Assembly (NCBI GenBank): GCA_027623845.1
Contig: JAQBUJ010000148.1
Span: 1 to 7,175, forward strand
Length of the DNA: 7,175 nucleotides
Source of the DNA: Pseudomonadota bacterium
GTDB taxonomy: Bacteria; Pseudomonadota; Alphaproteobacteria; Thalassobaculales; Thalassobaculaceae
Direction: 5' to 3'
Positions 1 through 5,959 of this stretch are shown here, piece after piece. The position numbers and the translations under genes are program-made. The number at the start of each line of letters is the position of its first letter. Position 1 is the first letter of the stretch. The notes below the pieces were generated by a model. The model was not told the DNA's origin. It ran no database searches and saw nothing but the letters and a program-made list of their open reading frames with translations.

Positions 1-1259
1 TTGATCGGATCGGCGCGCATTTTTTTTATGGTTGGGTGGTTCTGGTCGTCGCCGGGGCCGGCATCTTTGCCAGCGGCGCCGGCCAGTCGCATATATTCAG
101 CGTCTTTATCGGACCGATCTCGCGTGATCTCGACATCGGCGCCGCGGCCATCGCTTCGGCTTATGGGCTGGCCACGCTGATCGCCGCCTTCGGTCTGCCG
201 TTGATGGGGCGGATCGTTGATCGACAAGGCGCCCGCAAGACCATGACCATTGTGGTCATCCTGTTGGGTTTCGCCTGTATCGCCTTTGGCTTTGCGCCGG
301 GGCTGATTTGGCTAGGGCTCGGCTTTGGGGCGTTGCGGTTCCTGGCTCAGGGCTCTTTGATGTTGAACAGCACCAATGTCCTTTCCCACTGGTTCAGCCG
401 CCAACGCGGGTTCGCCATGGGGTTGATGTTGTTGGGTTTCGCTATTTCTATGGCGATCCACCCGCCCGCCAGTCAGTGGTTGATCGATCACGTCGGCTGG
501 CGCCAAGCCTGGATTTGGATCGGGGTGTCGACCTGGGTGCTGATGCTGCCATTGCTGGTGTTTCTCCTGCACAACGCGCCGGAACCGCTCGGACTGACCC
601 CAGATGGCATCGCCGAGGTGGCGTCGACGGGCGGCGTTCAGGACCGCCATTCCGCGAGCTACGGCTTGACCTTGGCGGAAACCTTGCGCACCGCAACTTT
701 CTACATCGTGGCGACCGGTCTGTTCACCATGTCGATGTTGGTGACCGCGCTGCATTTCTTCCAGGTCTCGATATTCGAGCATCAGGGATTGAGCCCGACC
801 ATCGCCGCCTGGATGTTTCCGCTGTCGGCGGTGGTCGCGGTGTTCACTCAGCCGTTTGTCGGCCGTTGCCTCGACCGGTTCGCGACACCCCGGGTGTTCG
901 CTACTGCGTTGTTGATGCTTTGCGCGTCGTTGATCACCATCACCTTTGTGAAAGATTTGCCGACGGCCCTGCTTTACGGTGTTGTTTTCGGCGTCAACAA
1001 CGCCTTCAACATCACCATGTTCGGCTATCTTTATCCCCGCTATTTCGGGCGGCGGCACCTTGGGAGTATTCAAGGCGTGGGACAGATGATCGGCGTGGTC
1101 GGCGCCTCGGTCGGGCCGATACCGCTGGGTATCGCCTTTGATCTTTTCGATGATTATGGAACCATGCTGTTGATCTTGGCCGTGATCCCGATCGTCGTCG
1201 CGGTAATCACCCAGTTCCTGAAAGAGCCCGACATGCCGGTGCGAGCGGTCGAGACCTGA
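1..1259 (+). CDS. Major facilitator superfamily (MFS) transporter, 5' end outside window
   Basis: Inner-membrane secondary transporter, probably for a small organic solute such as a carboxylate; the substrate cannot be read from the sequence. The frame is open to the left edge (first whole codon at 3). The first in-frame start codon, GTG at 36, is not the true start, because the codons before it already encode the FYGW-VV opening typical of MFS helix 1. The real start should lie a few codons further left. Numbered from the GTG at 36, I count 12 hydrophobic segments by eye, near 2-16, 40-57, 70-88, 91-112, 124-143, 158-178, 220-240, 256-274, 287-305, 309-330, 344-370 and 376-394, with a polar central loop at 180-215. 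MFS motif A (GRIVDRQGARK) is at 58-68 and a degenerate copy (GRCLDRFATPR) at 276-286, as expected of a two-bundle MFS protein. The amidase gene starts 29 bases after the stop, so the two are probably co-transcribed. Family assignment is firm; the subfamily (monocarboxylate/OFA-like) is a guess. Confidence 0.93.
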   Translation, partial: DRIGAHFFYGWVVLVVAGAGIFASGAGQSHIFSVFIGPISRDLDIGAAAIASAYGLATLIAAFGLPLMGRIVDRQGARKTMTIVVILLGFACIAFGFAPGLIWLGLGFGALRFLAQGSLMLNSTNVLSHWFSRQRGFAMGLMLLGFAISMAIHPPASQWLIDHVGWRQAWIWIGVSTWVLMLPLLVFLLHNAPEPLGLTPDGIAEVASTGGVQDRHSASYGLTLAETLRTATFYIVATGLFTMSMLVTALHFFQVSIFEHQGLSPTIAAWMFPLSAVVAVFTQPFVGRCLDRFATPRVFATALLMLCASLITITFVKDLPTALLYGVVFGVNNAFNITMFGYLYPRYFGRRHLGSIQGVGQMIGVVGASVGPIPLGIAFDLFDDYGTMLLILAVIPIVVAVITQFLKEPDMPVRAVET

Positions 1260-1275
1260 CGCCCGATGGATTGAT

Positions 1276-1280
1276 GGAGG
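1276..1280 (+). promoter_or_regulatory. Ribosome binding site deciding the amidase start
   Basis: GGAGG lies 8 bases before the ATG at 1289. The longest open frame begins with TTG at 1271, followed by an ATG at 1274, but both lie upstream of or inside this site and so cannot use it. A GTG at 1286 is possible, with a shorter 5-base spacing. Confidence 0.7.
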
Positions 1281-1288
1281 ATAATGTG

Positions 1289-2635
1289 ATGGCCAACCGA
1301 ACGGAGTCACAAGACGCGACCCAGGCCTGCTTGGATGCGATCGCCGCCCGTGACGGCACCGTACACGCGATGATCACGGTGACCGCCGAGGCGGCGTTGC
1401 GTCAGGCCGAGGCCGCGGATAAGGCGGCGGCACAGGGGCGCTGGCTTGGTTTGCTGCACGGCATGCCTATGGCCATTAAGGACAACATCGCGACGGCTGG
1501 TGTGCGGACCACCGCCGGTTCGGTGTTTTTTACCGATCATGTGCCGAACGAGAACGCCCCGGTGGTCGACCGATTGATGAAAGCCGGTGCGGTGATGGTC
1601 GGCAAGGCGACGATGCATGAGTTCGCTTTTGGCATTCGTTCCGACAACACGGTCTCGCCGCCCTGCCGCAACCCCTGGAACCCAGCGCGGGTGCCCGGTG
1701 GATCAAGCGGTGGTTCGGGCGCCGCGGTGGCCAGCGATATGTGCATTGGCGCGCTTGGTTCCGACACCGGAGGCTCGGTCCGCCTGCCGGCGTCGATCAA
1801 TGGCGTCAGTGGATTGAGGCCAACCCATGGCCGAGTGCCGAGCCATGGCTCAACCCCGGTCAGTCCAAGCTTTGATACGATCGGTCCGATGGCCCGCTCG
1901 GTCGGCGACGTGGCGCGGATCTTTGCGGTGATCGCCGGCTATGATGCTCGGGACCCGCATGCGGTGGACCGACCCTTGGAGAATTTTCTGCCGGGTCTGA
2001 ACGACGGTATCGAAGGCGTGCGCATTGGCATGCCGCGCAATTTCTATTTGGAGAATTTGCACCCGGAGATCGAGATCGCGGTGCAACAGGCCGCCGGTGT
2101 GTTGGAAGGCCTGGGCGCGAAGCTGGTTGAGATCGATGTGCCCGGCGCGGCCGAGATGCAGCATTGGGCGACGATCATGATTTTCGCCGATGCCTGCGCC
2201 TTTCACGCCGAGCGGTTGAAGACCCATCCGGAGAAGTTTTCCAAACCGGTTTACGACCGGATGACGACCGGCCATTCCTTCACCGCCGTCGACTACGCCA
2301 ATGCGTTGCGCGCCCGAGAGGCTTGGAAGAACGATCTAGCGCGGATCTTTGGCGAGATCGATATCCTGCTTTCGCCGACCCTGCCGACCCTGGTGCCGCC
2401 GATTGCCGAGGATAAATCCTTGCTGGAAGCCACTCGGGACGCCACCCGAAACACCTATGCCGGCGCGTTCGGACAATTACCCGGCCTCTCGGTGCCCTGC
2501 GGGTTCACCTCCGATGGCCTGCCGATCGGCCTGCAACTTGAGGCGGCTTGGTGGAATGATCCTTTGTTATTGCGTGCCGGCCATGCCTATCAGGGGCCAA
2601 CCGATTGGCATCTGCGGCGCCCGCCGCTCGGCTAG
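1289..2635 (+). CDS. Amidase-signature family hydrolase
   Basis: Predicted cytoplasmic amidase of 448 residues that hydrolyses a carboxylic amide to acid and ammonia. The amidase-signature catalytic triad is complete: Lys64 in the AIKDN segment, the cis-serine Ser139 in PGGSSGGSG, and the nucleophile Ser163 in SDTGGSVR. The 24-residue spacing of the two serines matches GatA, malonamidase and FAAH. The C-terminal GLPIGLQL segment (near 407-414) is also typical. The ATG at 1289 is preferred over the upstream TTG because of the GGAGG site. The protein resembles GatA, but no gatB or gatC gene is adjacent and the neighbours are a transporter and a flavin oxidoreductase. A stand-alone catabolic amidase, possibly AtzE-like, is therefore more likely than tRNA amidation. 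The substrate is unknown. It sits 29 bases after the transporter, which suggests that uptake and hydrolysis are linked. Confidence 0.93.
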   Translation: MANRTESQDATQACLDAIAARDGTVHAMITVTAEAALRQAEAADKAAAQGRWLGLLHGMPMAIKDNIATAGVRTTAGSVFFTDHVPNENAPVVDRLMKAGAVMVGKATMHEFAFGIRSDNTVSPPCRNPWNPARVPGGSSGGSGAAVASDMCIGALGSDTGGSVRLPASINGVSGLRPTHGRVPSHGSTPVSPSFDTIGPMARSVGDVARIFAVIAGYDARDPHAVDRPLENFLPGLNDGIEGVRIGMPRNFYLENLHPEIEIAVQQAAGVLEGLGAKLVEIDVPGAAEMQHWATIMIFADACAFHAERLKTHPEKFSKPVYDRMTTGHSFTAVDYANALRAREAWKNDLARIFGEIDILLSPTLPTLVPPIAEDKSLLEATRDATRNTYAGAFGQLPGLSVPCGFTSDGLPIGLQLEAAWWNDPLLLRAGHAYQGPTDWHLRRPPLG

Positions 2636-2690
2636 CCCAAATATAGCCACCTGCGTTTCGCCAAGAAAACAACCACGCGCGCCTTGAATC

Positions 2691-2697
2691 AGGGGAG
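2691..2697 (+). promoter_or_regulatory. Ribosome binding site of the DinB-family gene
   Basis: AGGGGAG lies 6 bases before the ATG at 2704. The 68-base gap after the amidase stop holds this site. I see no T-tract terminator and no convincing -35/-10 pair there, so read-through from the amidase gene is likely. Confidence 0.65.
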
Positions 2698-2703
2698 ACC
2701 ATC

Positions 2704-3198
2704 ATGCTTTTGGATTTACCGACAGCGGCCCGATACAACGCCTGGGCTAATCAGCGGCTTTATGCGGTGGTCGGGCAACTGACGGTCGAGCAGTTAGCCG
2801 AGGATCGTCAGGGGTTTTTTAAATCCGTCCTTGGAACTCTCAACCATATTCTGCTGGCCGATCTCCTCTATCGCGAACGCTTGGAGAAGAAGCCAACCGC
2901 CTTCACCCGCCTGGACGAGATCCTGCACACCGATTTCGAACCGCTGCGCGACGCCCAGTTCGACCAAGACGCGTGGTATGTCGGTTTTTGCGAGGCGATG
3001 GACCCGGCGGATCTGGATGGTACGCTTTCCTTCGACACGGTGGGCACGAACGAATATTTCAGCCTGCCGCTGAGAAATTGCCTAACCAATCTGTTTCAAC
3101 ATCAAATCCATCACCGGGGCCAAACCCATCACATGCTGAGTCATGCTGGATTGGCGCCACCGCCCTTGGATGTGGTGCAGTTTGCCGCCCAAGGCTGA
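2704..3198 (+). CDS. DinB-family (DinB/YfiT fold) putative metal-dependent protein
   Basis: A 164-residue protein of the DinB four-helix-bundle superfamily. Members bind a divalent metal through three histidines; some are thiol-dependent transferases or isomerases (bacillithiol, mycothiol or glutathione), and many have no known role. The N-terminal pattern (AARYNAWANQRL, 8-19) is characteristic. The likely metal ligands are His48 in the LNHIL segment of helix 2, and His133 and His137 in the HQIHHRGQ motif near the C-terminus. Length is normal for the family. Despite the family name, it is unrelated to DNA polymerase IV, which is also called DinB. The stop is 6 bases before the start of the flavin oxidoreductase, so the two are almost certainly translated from one message. 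Its placement between an amidase and a monooxygenase suggests an accessory catabolic or thiol-transfer step, but this is inference; the reaction is unknown. Confidence 0.9.
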   Translation: MLLDLPTAARYNAWANQRLYAVVGQLTVEQLAEDRQGFFKSVLGTLNHILLADLLYRERLEKKPTAFTRLDEILHTDFEPLRDAQFDQDAWYVGFCEAMDPADLDGTLSFDTVGTNEYFSLPLRNCLTNLFQHQIHHRGQTHHMLSHAGLAPPPLDVVQFAAQG

Positions 3199-3204
3199 GC
3201 ACCC

Positions 3205-4473
3205 ATGCCGACCCTGCTCCATGACGTGGTGATCATCGGCGCCGGGCAGGCCGGGTTGGCGCTGAGTTATCATTTGTGTGGGGCCGGGGTTGATCACGTG
3301 ATCCTGGAGCAGGGCCGTGTCGGCAATGCTTGGCGAGAGGATCGTTGGGATTCGTTTTGCCTGGTCACACCGAACTGGACGATTACCTTGCCGGGCGCGG
3401 GGTATGCCGGCGATGACCCCGATGGCTTTTTGTCTGGTGACGCCTTCGTTGAGCATTTGGAAAACTGGGCGCGGGGCTTTGCGGCGCCGGTTCGTGAACA
3501 TGTTCGGGCCAGGAGGGTGGCGCGCAATGCTGAGCGGTTCGTCGTCGAGACCGACCAGGGACCGTTGCAGGCTCGCCAGGTGGTCATCGCCACCGCGACC
3601 TATCAGATACCACGCACGCCGCCGGTACTTGTCGGTCTGCCCAAGGACGTCACGGTGCTGGCGGCGGCGCAGTATCGCAATCCCGGTGCGTTGGCGCCCG
3701 GTGCAGTTATGGTCGTCGGCTCTGGGCAGACCGGTTGCCAGATTGCTGAGGAGGTGAACGCTGCGGGGCGTGAAACCTATCTTGCCGTCGGACGAAGCGG
3801 TCGATTGCCGCGGCGGTATCGCGGTCGCGACTGCATCGCATGGCAGCGCGATATGGGTCTGCTTGATCGCACGCCGGATATGTTGGACGACCCATCGCAC
3901 CGGTTTCGCGGCGACCCGCATCTCTCCGGCGGGCGGGGTGGTTATACGTTATCGCTACATGATCTTCGCATCGCTGGGGTCACGTTGATAGGCCGGGTGG
4001 CCGGATCGCGCGGTGCAAGGCTGGATATCGCCGATGATTTGGCGGACGCGCTCGCTTTCGCAGATGGTTTCGCGGTGAATTTCCGTGCCGCCGTGGATCA
4101 GCATATCGCGACGCTCGGTCTGGCGGCGCCGATTGCCACGGCCAAGGAAATGCTGGGGGAACCACCAAGCGCGGCGCTGAATTACCCGGTTATCCGGGAG
4201 CTTGACCTGCGCGCCCAGGGAGTATCGACGGTGATTTCAGCGACCGGATTTGCTTTCGACTTCTCCTGGATTGATTTTCCGGTTTTTGATTCCCACGGCT
4301 ATCCCATCACCGATCGCGGCAGCACCAGGGTTCCGGGGTTGCACTTCACCGGCTTGAACTGGATGCACAAGCGCAAATCCGGCATCATCTACGGTGTCGC
4401 GGAGGACGCGGCGCATTTGGCGGCGCGGATCATCGAGGCGGCGCCTCGAACCGGCGCTTTGACGCAGCGTTAG
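3205..4473 (+). CDS. FAD/NAD(P)-binding oxidoreductase, flavin monooxygenase type
   Basis: A 422-residue flavoprotein with two Rossmann folds. The FAD-binding GAGQAG is at 12-17 after the strand VVIIG, the acidic ribose-binding Glu is at 35 (VILEQ), and the NAD(P)-binding GSGQTG is at 172-177. An ATG motif (SATGFAF) is at 345-351, and the C-terminal GLHFTGLNWMHKRKSG segment (378-393) closes the FAD site. This order is that of class B flavin monooxygenases and of CzcO/TrkA-like proteins. The closest named group I recall is the MSMEG_0569 family of flavin-dependent oxidoreductases, which I cannot verify here. The usual FxGxxxHxxx monooxygenase fingerprint is not recognisable; the segment just before the second Rossmann fold reads AAAQYRNP at 153-160. 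The start ATG at 3205 has only a weak AAGG site (3191-3194) inside the end of the DinB gene, which fits translational coupling. The stop overlaps that of the opposing GYD-domain gene by 4 bases. It probably hydroxylates or oxidises a small organic molecule; the substrate is unknown. Confidence 0.92.
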   Translation: MPTLLHDVVIIGAGQAGLALSYHLCGAGVDHVILEQGRVGNAWREDRWDSFCLVTPNWTITLPGAGYAGDDPDGFLSGDAFVEHLENWARGFAAPVREHVRARRVARNAERFVVETDQGPLQARQVVIATATYQIPRTPPVLVGLPKDVTVLAAAQYRNPGALAPGAVMVVGSGQTGCQIAEEVNAAGRETYLAVGRSGRLPRRYRGRDCIAWQRDMGLLDRTPDMLDDPSHRFRGDPHLSGGRGGYTLSLHDLRIAGVTLIGRVAGSRGARLDIADDLADALAFADGFAVNFRAAVDQHIATLGLAAPIATAKEMLGEPPSAALNYPVIRELDLRAQGVSTVISATGFAFDFSWIDFPVFDSHGYPITDRGSTRVPGLHFTGLNWMHKRKSGIIYGVAEDAAHLAARIIEAAPRTGALTQR

Positions 4474-4814
4474 TCGGTCTTCGCTGGTCCGTATTCGGTC
4501 TTGGTTCCTTGAGCCAAAGCCAATGAGGCGACAAAACCCTCGCTGGACATCAGCGGCACGGTCTTGCTGTATTTCGCCAATCCGAAGGAATCCGTCAGAT
4601 GTAGATTGGCGGCCAGCGCCTTGTCGTCAGGCATCTCGTAGATATAGACCATGTCGTATTCGCCATAGGAGCCGTATTGCGCGATCGGTTTGCCGCCAAA
4701 ATCGGCGATCGCTTGGCGATGGATCGCCGCCCGGTCCTTGACCGCATCATCAGCGACCATCGCCGCCTTCTGATCGTTTTCGTATTTCACCATGTAGAGT
4801 ATCAGCACGCCCAT
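4470..4814 (-). CDS. GYD-domain protein
   Basis: A 114-residue cytoplasmic protein of the GYD-domain family, small proteins with a predicted ferredoxin-like dimeric alpha/beta-barrel fold and no settled function. Visible features are an N-terminal strand (VLILYMV, 3-9), a helix rich in A, D and K (near 13-38), the signature GEYDMVYIYE at 51-60 followed by MPDD (61-64), and a second helix at 65-80. The start ATG (complement of 4812-4814) has a good ribosome binding site 7 bases upstream. It follows the LLM oxidoreductase with a 22-base gap and is surely in the same transcript. Dimeric alpha/beta-barrel proteins include small monooxygenases and muconolactone isomerases, so an accessory role beside the LLM enzyme is possible. 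No catalytic residue is evident to support this. Confidence 0.85.
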   Translation of the reverse strand: MGVLILYMVKYENDQKAAMVADDAVKDRAAIHRQAIADFGGKPIAQYGSYGEYDMVYIYEMPDDKALAANLHLTDSFGLAKYSKTVPLMSSEGFVASLALAQGTKTEYGPAKTD

Positions 4815-4821
4815 CGATCGA

Positions 4822-4829
4822 CTTCCCTC
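4822..4829 (-). promoter_or_regulatory. Ribosome binding site of the GYD-domain gene
   Basis: On the minus strand the site reads GAGGGAAG, 7 bases before the ATG. It lies inside the 22-base gap after the LLM oxidoreductase stop and supports this start. Confidence 0.65.
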
Positions 4830-4836
4830 GGTTCGT

Positions 4837-5898
4837 TTACATTTTCGACATGACGTTGCGAGCCAGATCCTCGATCAGTCGGTATTGCTGATCCAGCGGC
4901 GTCATGAAATTGATCGCGTTGAGCCCCTGACGCTCCAATTCGCGCAGTTGCTCGACCATTTCTTCGGGTTGGCCGGCGATGGTGAAGGTCTTGATCATCT
5001 CCGGGGTGATGAAGCGCGCCTCCTCGGGATCAAGAAAACTGTAATGGCTTTGATGCATCTTCAAATGCGCCCGCTCGGCATCGCGCTTTTCGTGAAAAGC
5101 GATGTATTCGTCCCAAAATGGCAGCATGTAGTCCGGCACCGGGTTACCGGTTTCCTTCACCCAGTCGACCAGATAGTGCACATTGGCCATGATCGCCGAG
5201 CCGCATTGCTGGATCACCGCTTCGTCGGTCAGTTTCTGGCCCGGCTCCAGCATCAGGATATTGACCAGCGCGAAGGTTTCGAACCCGTCATCCAGCGAGC
5301 GCCCGGACTTGGCGGCGCCCTGGCGGACATTACCCATGGCTTGGCTGAAACTGCCGCCGCGCGGGATGCCGGTGATCATCCCATCGCCGATCTCGCCGGC
5401 CAGCGCCTGAGCCCGTGGGCCAAAGCCGCTGATATGGATCGGGATGGGGTGCTCAACATCGACATAGTTGAACTCGGGGTTCTGGAACTGGATCGGGTGG
5501 GTGACGCCATCAAGGGTATAGCTCGCCTCCTCGCCCCGGGTCATGGTCTTGACGACCTCGATATACTCCCGAAACGCCTTGATCCCCATCGGCCGCTGAC
5601 CCATCGCCCGCATCGCGGTATTGCCGGTGCCGATGCCGAGAAAAGTACGGCCCGGCGCCAGTCGGTTGATCGTGGCGATGGCGTTGGCGGTCACCGGCGC
5701 CAGCCTCCGCCTGGCCATCGCGACCCCGGTGCCGATCCGAATCTTCTGAGTCTGCCGCGCCGCCTGGGCCAGCACCGCGAAGGGATCGGAGCGGATCATC
5801 GGCGAGTCGGTCACCCAGCAATAGTCATAGCCAAGGTTCTCGGCATGGCTGATCAGGCCGATCTCATCGACCTTGGAAGAGGTGATTCCGAACTTCAT
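4837..5898 (-). CDS. LLM class (luciferase-like) flavin-dependent oxidoreductase
   Basis: A 353-residue bacterial-luciferase-fold (TIM barrel) oxidoreductase using FMN or F420. Members either oxygenate small molecules (luciferase, alkanesulfonate and RutA-type monooxygenases) or reduce them (methylenetetrahydromethanopterin reductase, Mer). Family marks in order are: MKFGI first strand (1-5); HAENLGYDYCWVTDS (18-32), the usual segment after strand 1; KIRIGTGVA (52-60); GRTFLGIGTGN (83-93); PIPIHISGFGPRAQALAGEIGDGMI (151-175), the phosphate-binding region; and the C-terminal TIAGQPEEMVEQL (306-318). The overall pattern is closest to the Mer-like/F420-type subgroup, but the cofactor cannot be settled by eye. 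The start has only a weak site (GGGAC, centred about 10 bases upstream). It is 61 bases downstream of the YgiQ-like gene and 22 bases upstream of the GYD gene. Substrate unknown; the role given by context (oxidative step of a catabolic route) is inference. Confidence 0.93.
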   Translation of the reverse strand: MKFGITSSKVDEIGLISHAENLGYDYCWVTDSPMIRSDPFAVLAQAARQTQKIRIGTGVAMARRRLAPVTANAIATINRLAPGRTFLGIGTGNTAMRAMGQRPMGIKAFREYIEVVKTMTRGEEASYTLDGVTHPIQFQNPEFNYVDVEHPIPIHISGFGPRAQALAGEIGDGMITGIPRGGSFSQAMGNVRQGAAKSGRSLDDGFETFALVNILMLEPGQKLTDEAVIQQCGSAIMANVHYLVDWVKETGNPVPDYMLPFWDEYIAFHEKRDAERAHLKMHQSHYSFLDPEEARFITPEMIKTFTIAGQPEEMVEQLRELERQGLNAINFMTPLDQQYRLIEDLARNVMSKM

Positions 5899-5959
5899 GG
5901 TCTTGGGTCCCGTGTGGCGAATTCAAGGCGGGCGATGATGCAGAACACGCGACCGACAG

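Noticed and set aside
312..1310. Long minus-strand open frame (332 codons) opposite the MFS transporter
   Set aside because: The translation is rich in His, Arg, Gln and Asp, with low-complexity texture typical of antisense shadow frames. The plus strand encodes an unmistakable membrane transporter.
1289..2635. Amidase as GatA of the tRNA-dependent amidotransferase
   Set aside because: The signature is shared by all amidase-signature enzymes. There is no gatB or gatC neighbour, and the gene follows a transporter in a catabolic-looking operon.
2704..3198. DinB protein as DNA polymerase IV
   Set aside because: The two share only the name. The length of 164 residues and the His triad belong to the DinB/YfiT metal-binding superfamily.
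3082..3921. Minus-strand open frame (279 codons) opposite the DinB and flavin oxidoreductase genes
   Set aside because: It spans the junction of two well-supported plus-strand genes and matches no family I recognise.
4433..4449. Stem-loop with a 7-base stem and 3-base loop (TCGAGGC, GGC, GCCTCGA) near the convergent junction, considered as a terminator
   Set aside because: It lies within the last codons of the flavin oxidoreductase and is not followed by a T-tract on the plus strand, so it does not qualify as an intrinsic terminator. A Rho-independent role cannot be supported.
5899..5959. Possible promoter for the LLM-GYD gene pair in the 61-base gap after the YgiQ-like gene
   Set aside because: On the minus strand there is a TTGAAT that could pass as a -35 element, but no matching -10 element at the right distance before the start codon, and no terminator hairpin for the upstream gene. 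I could not support either call.
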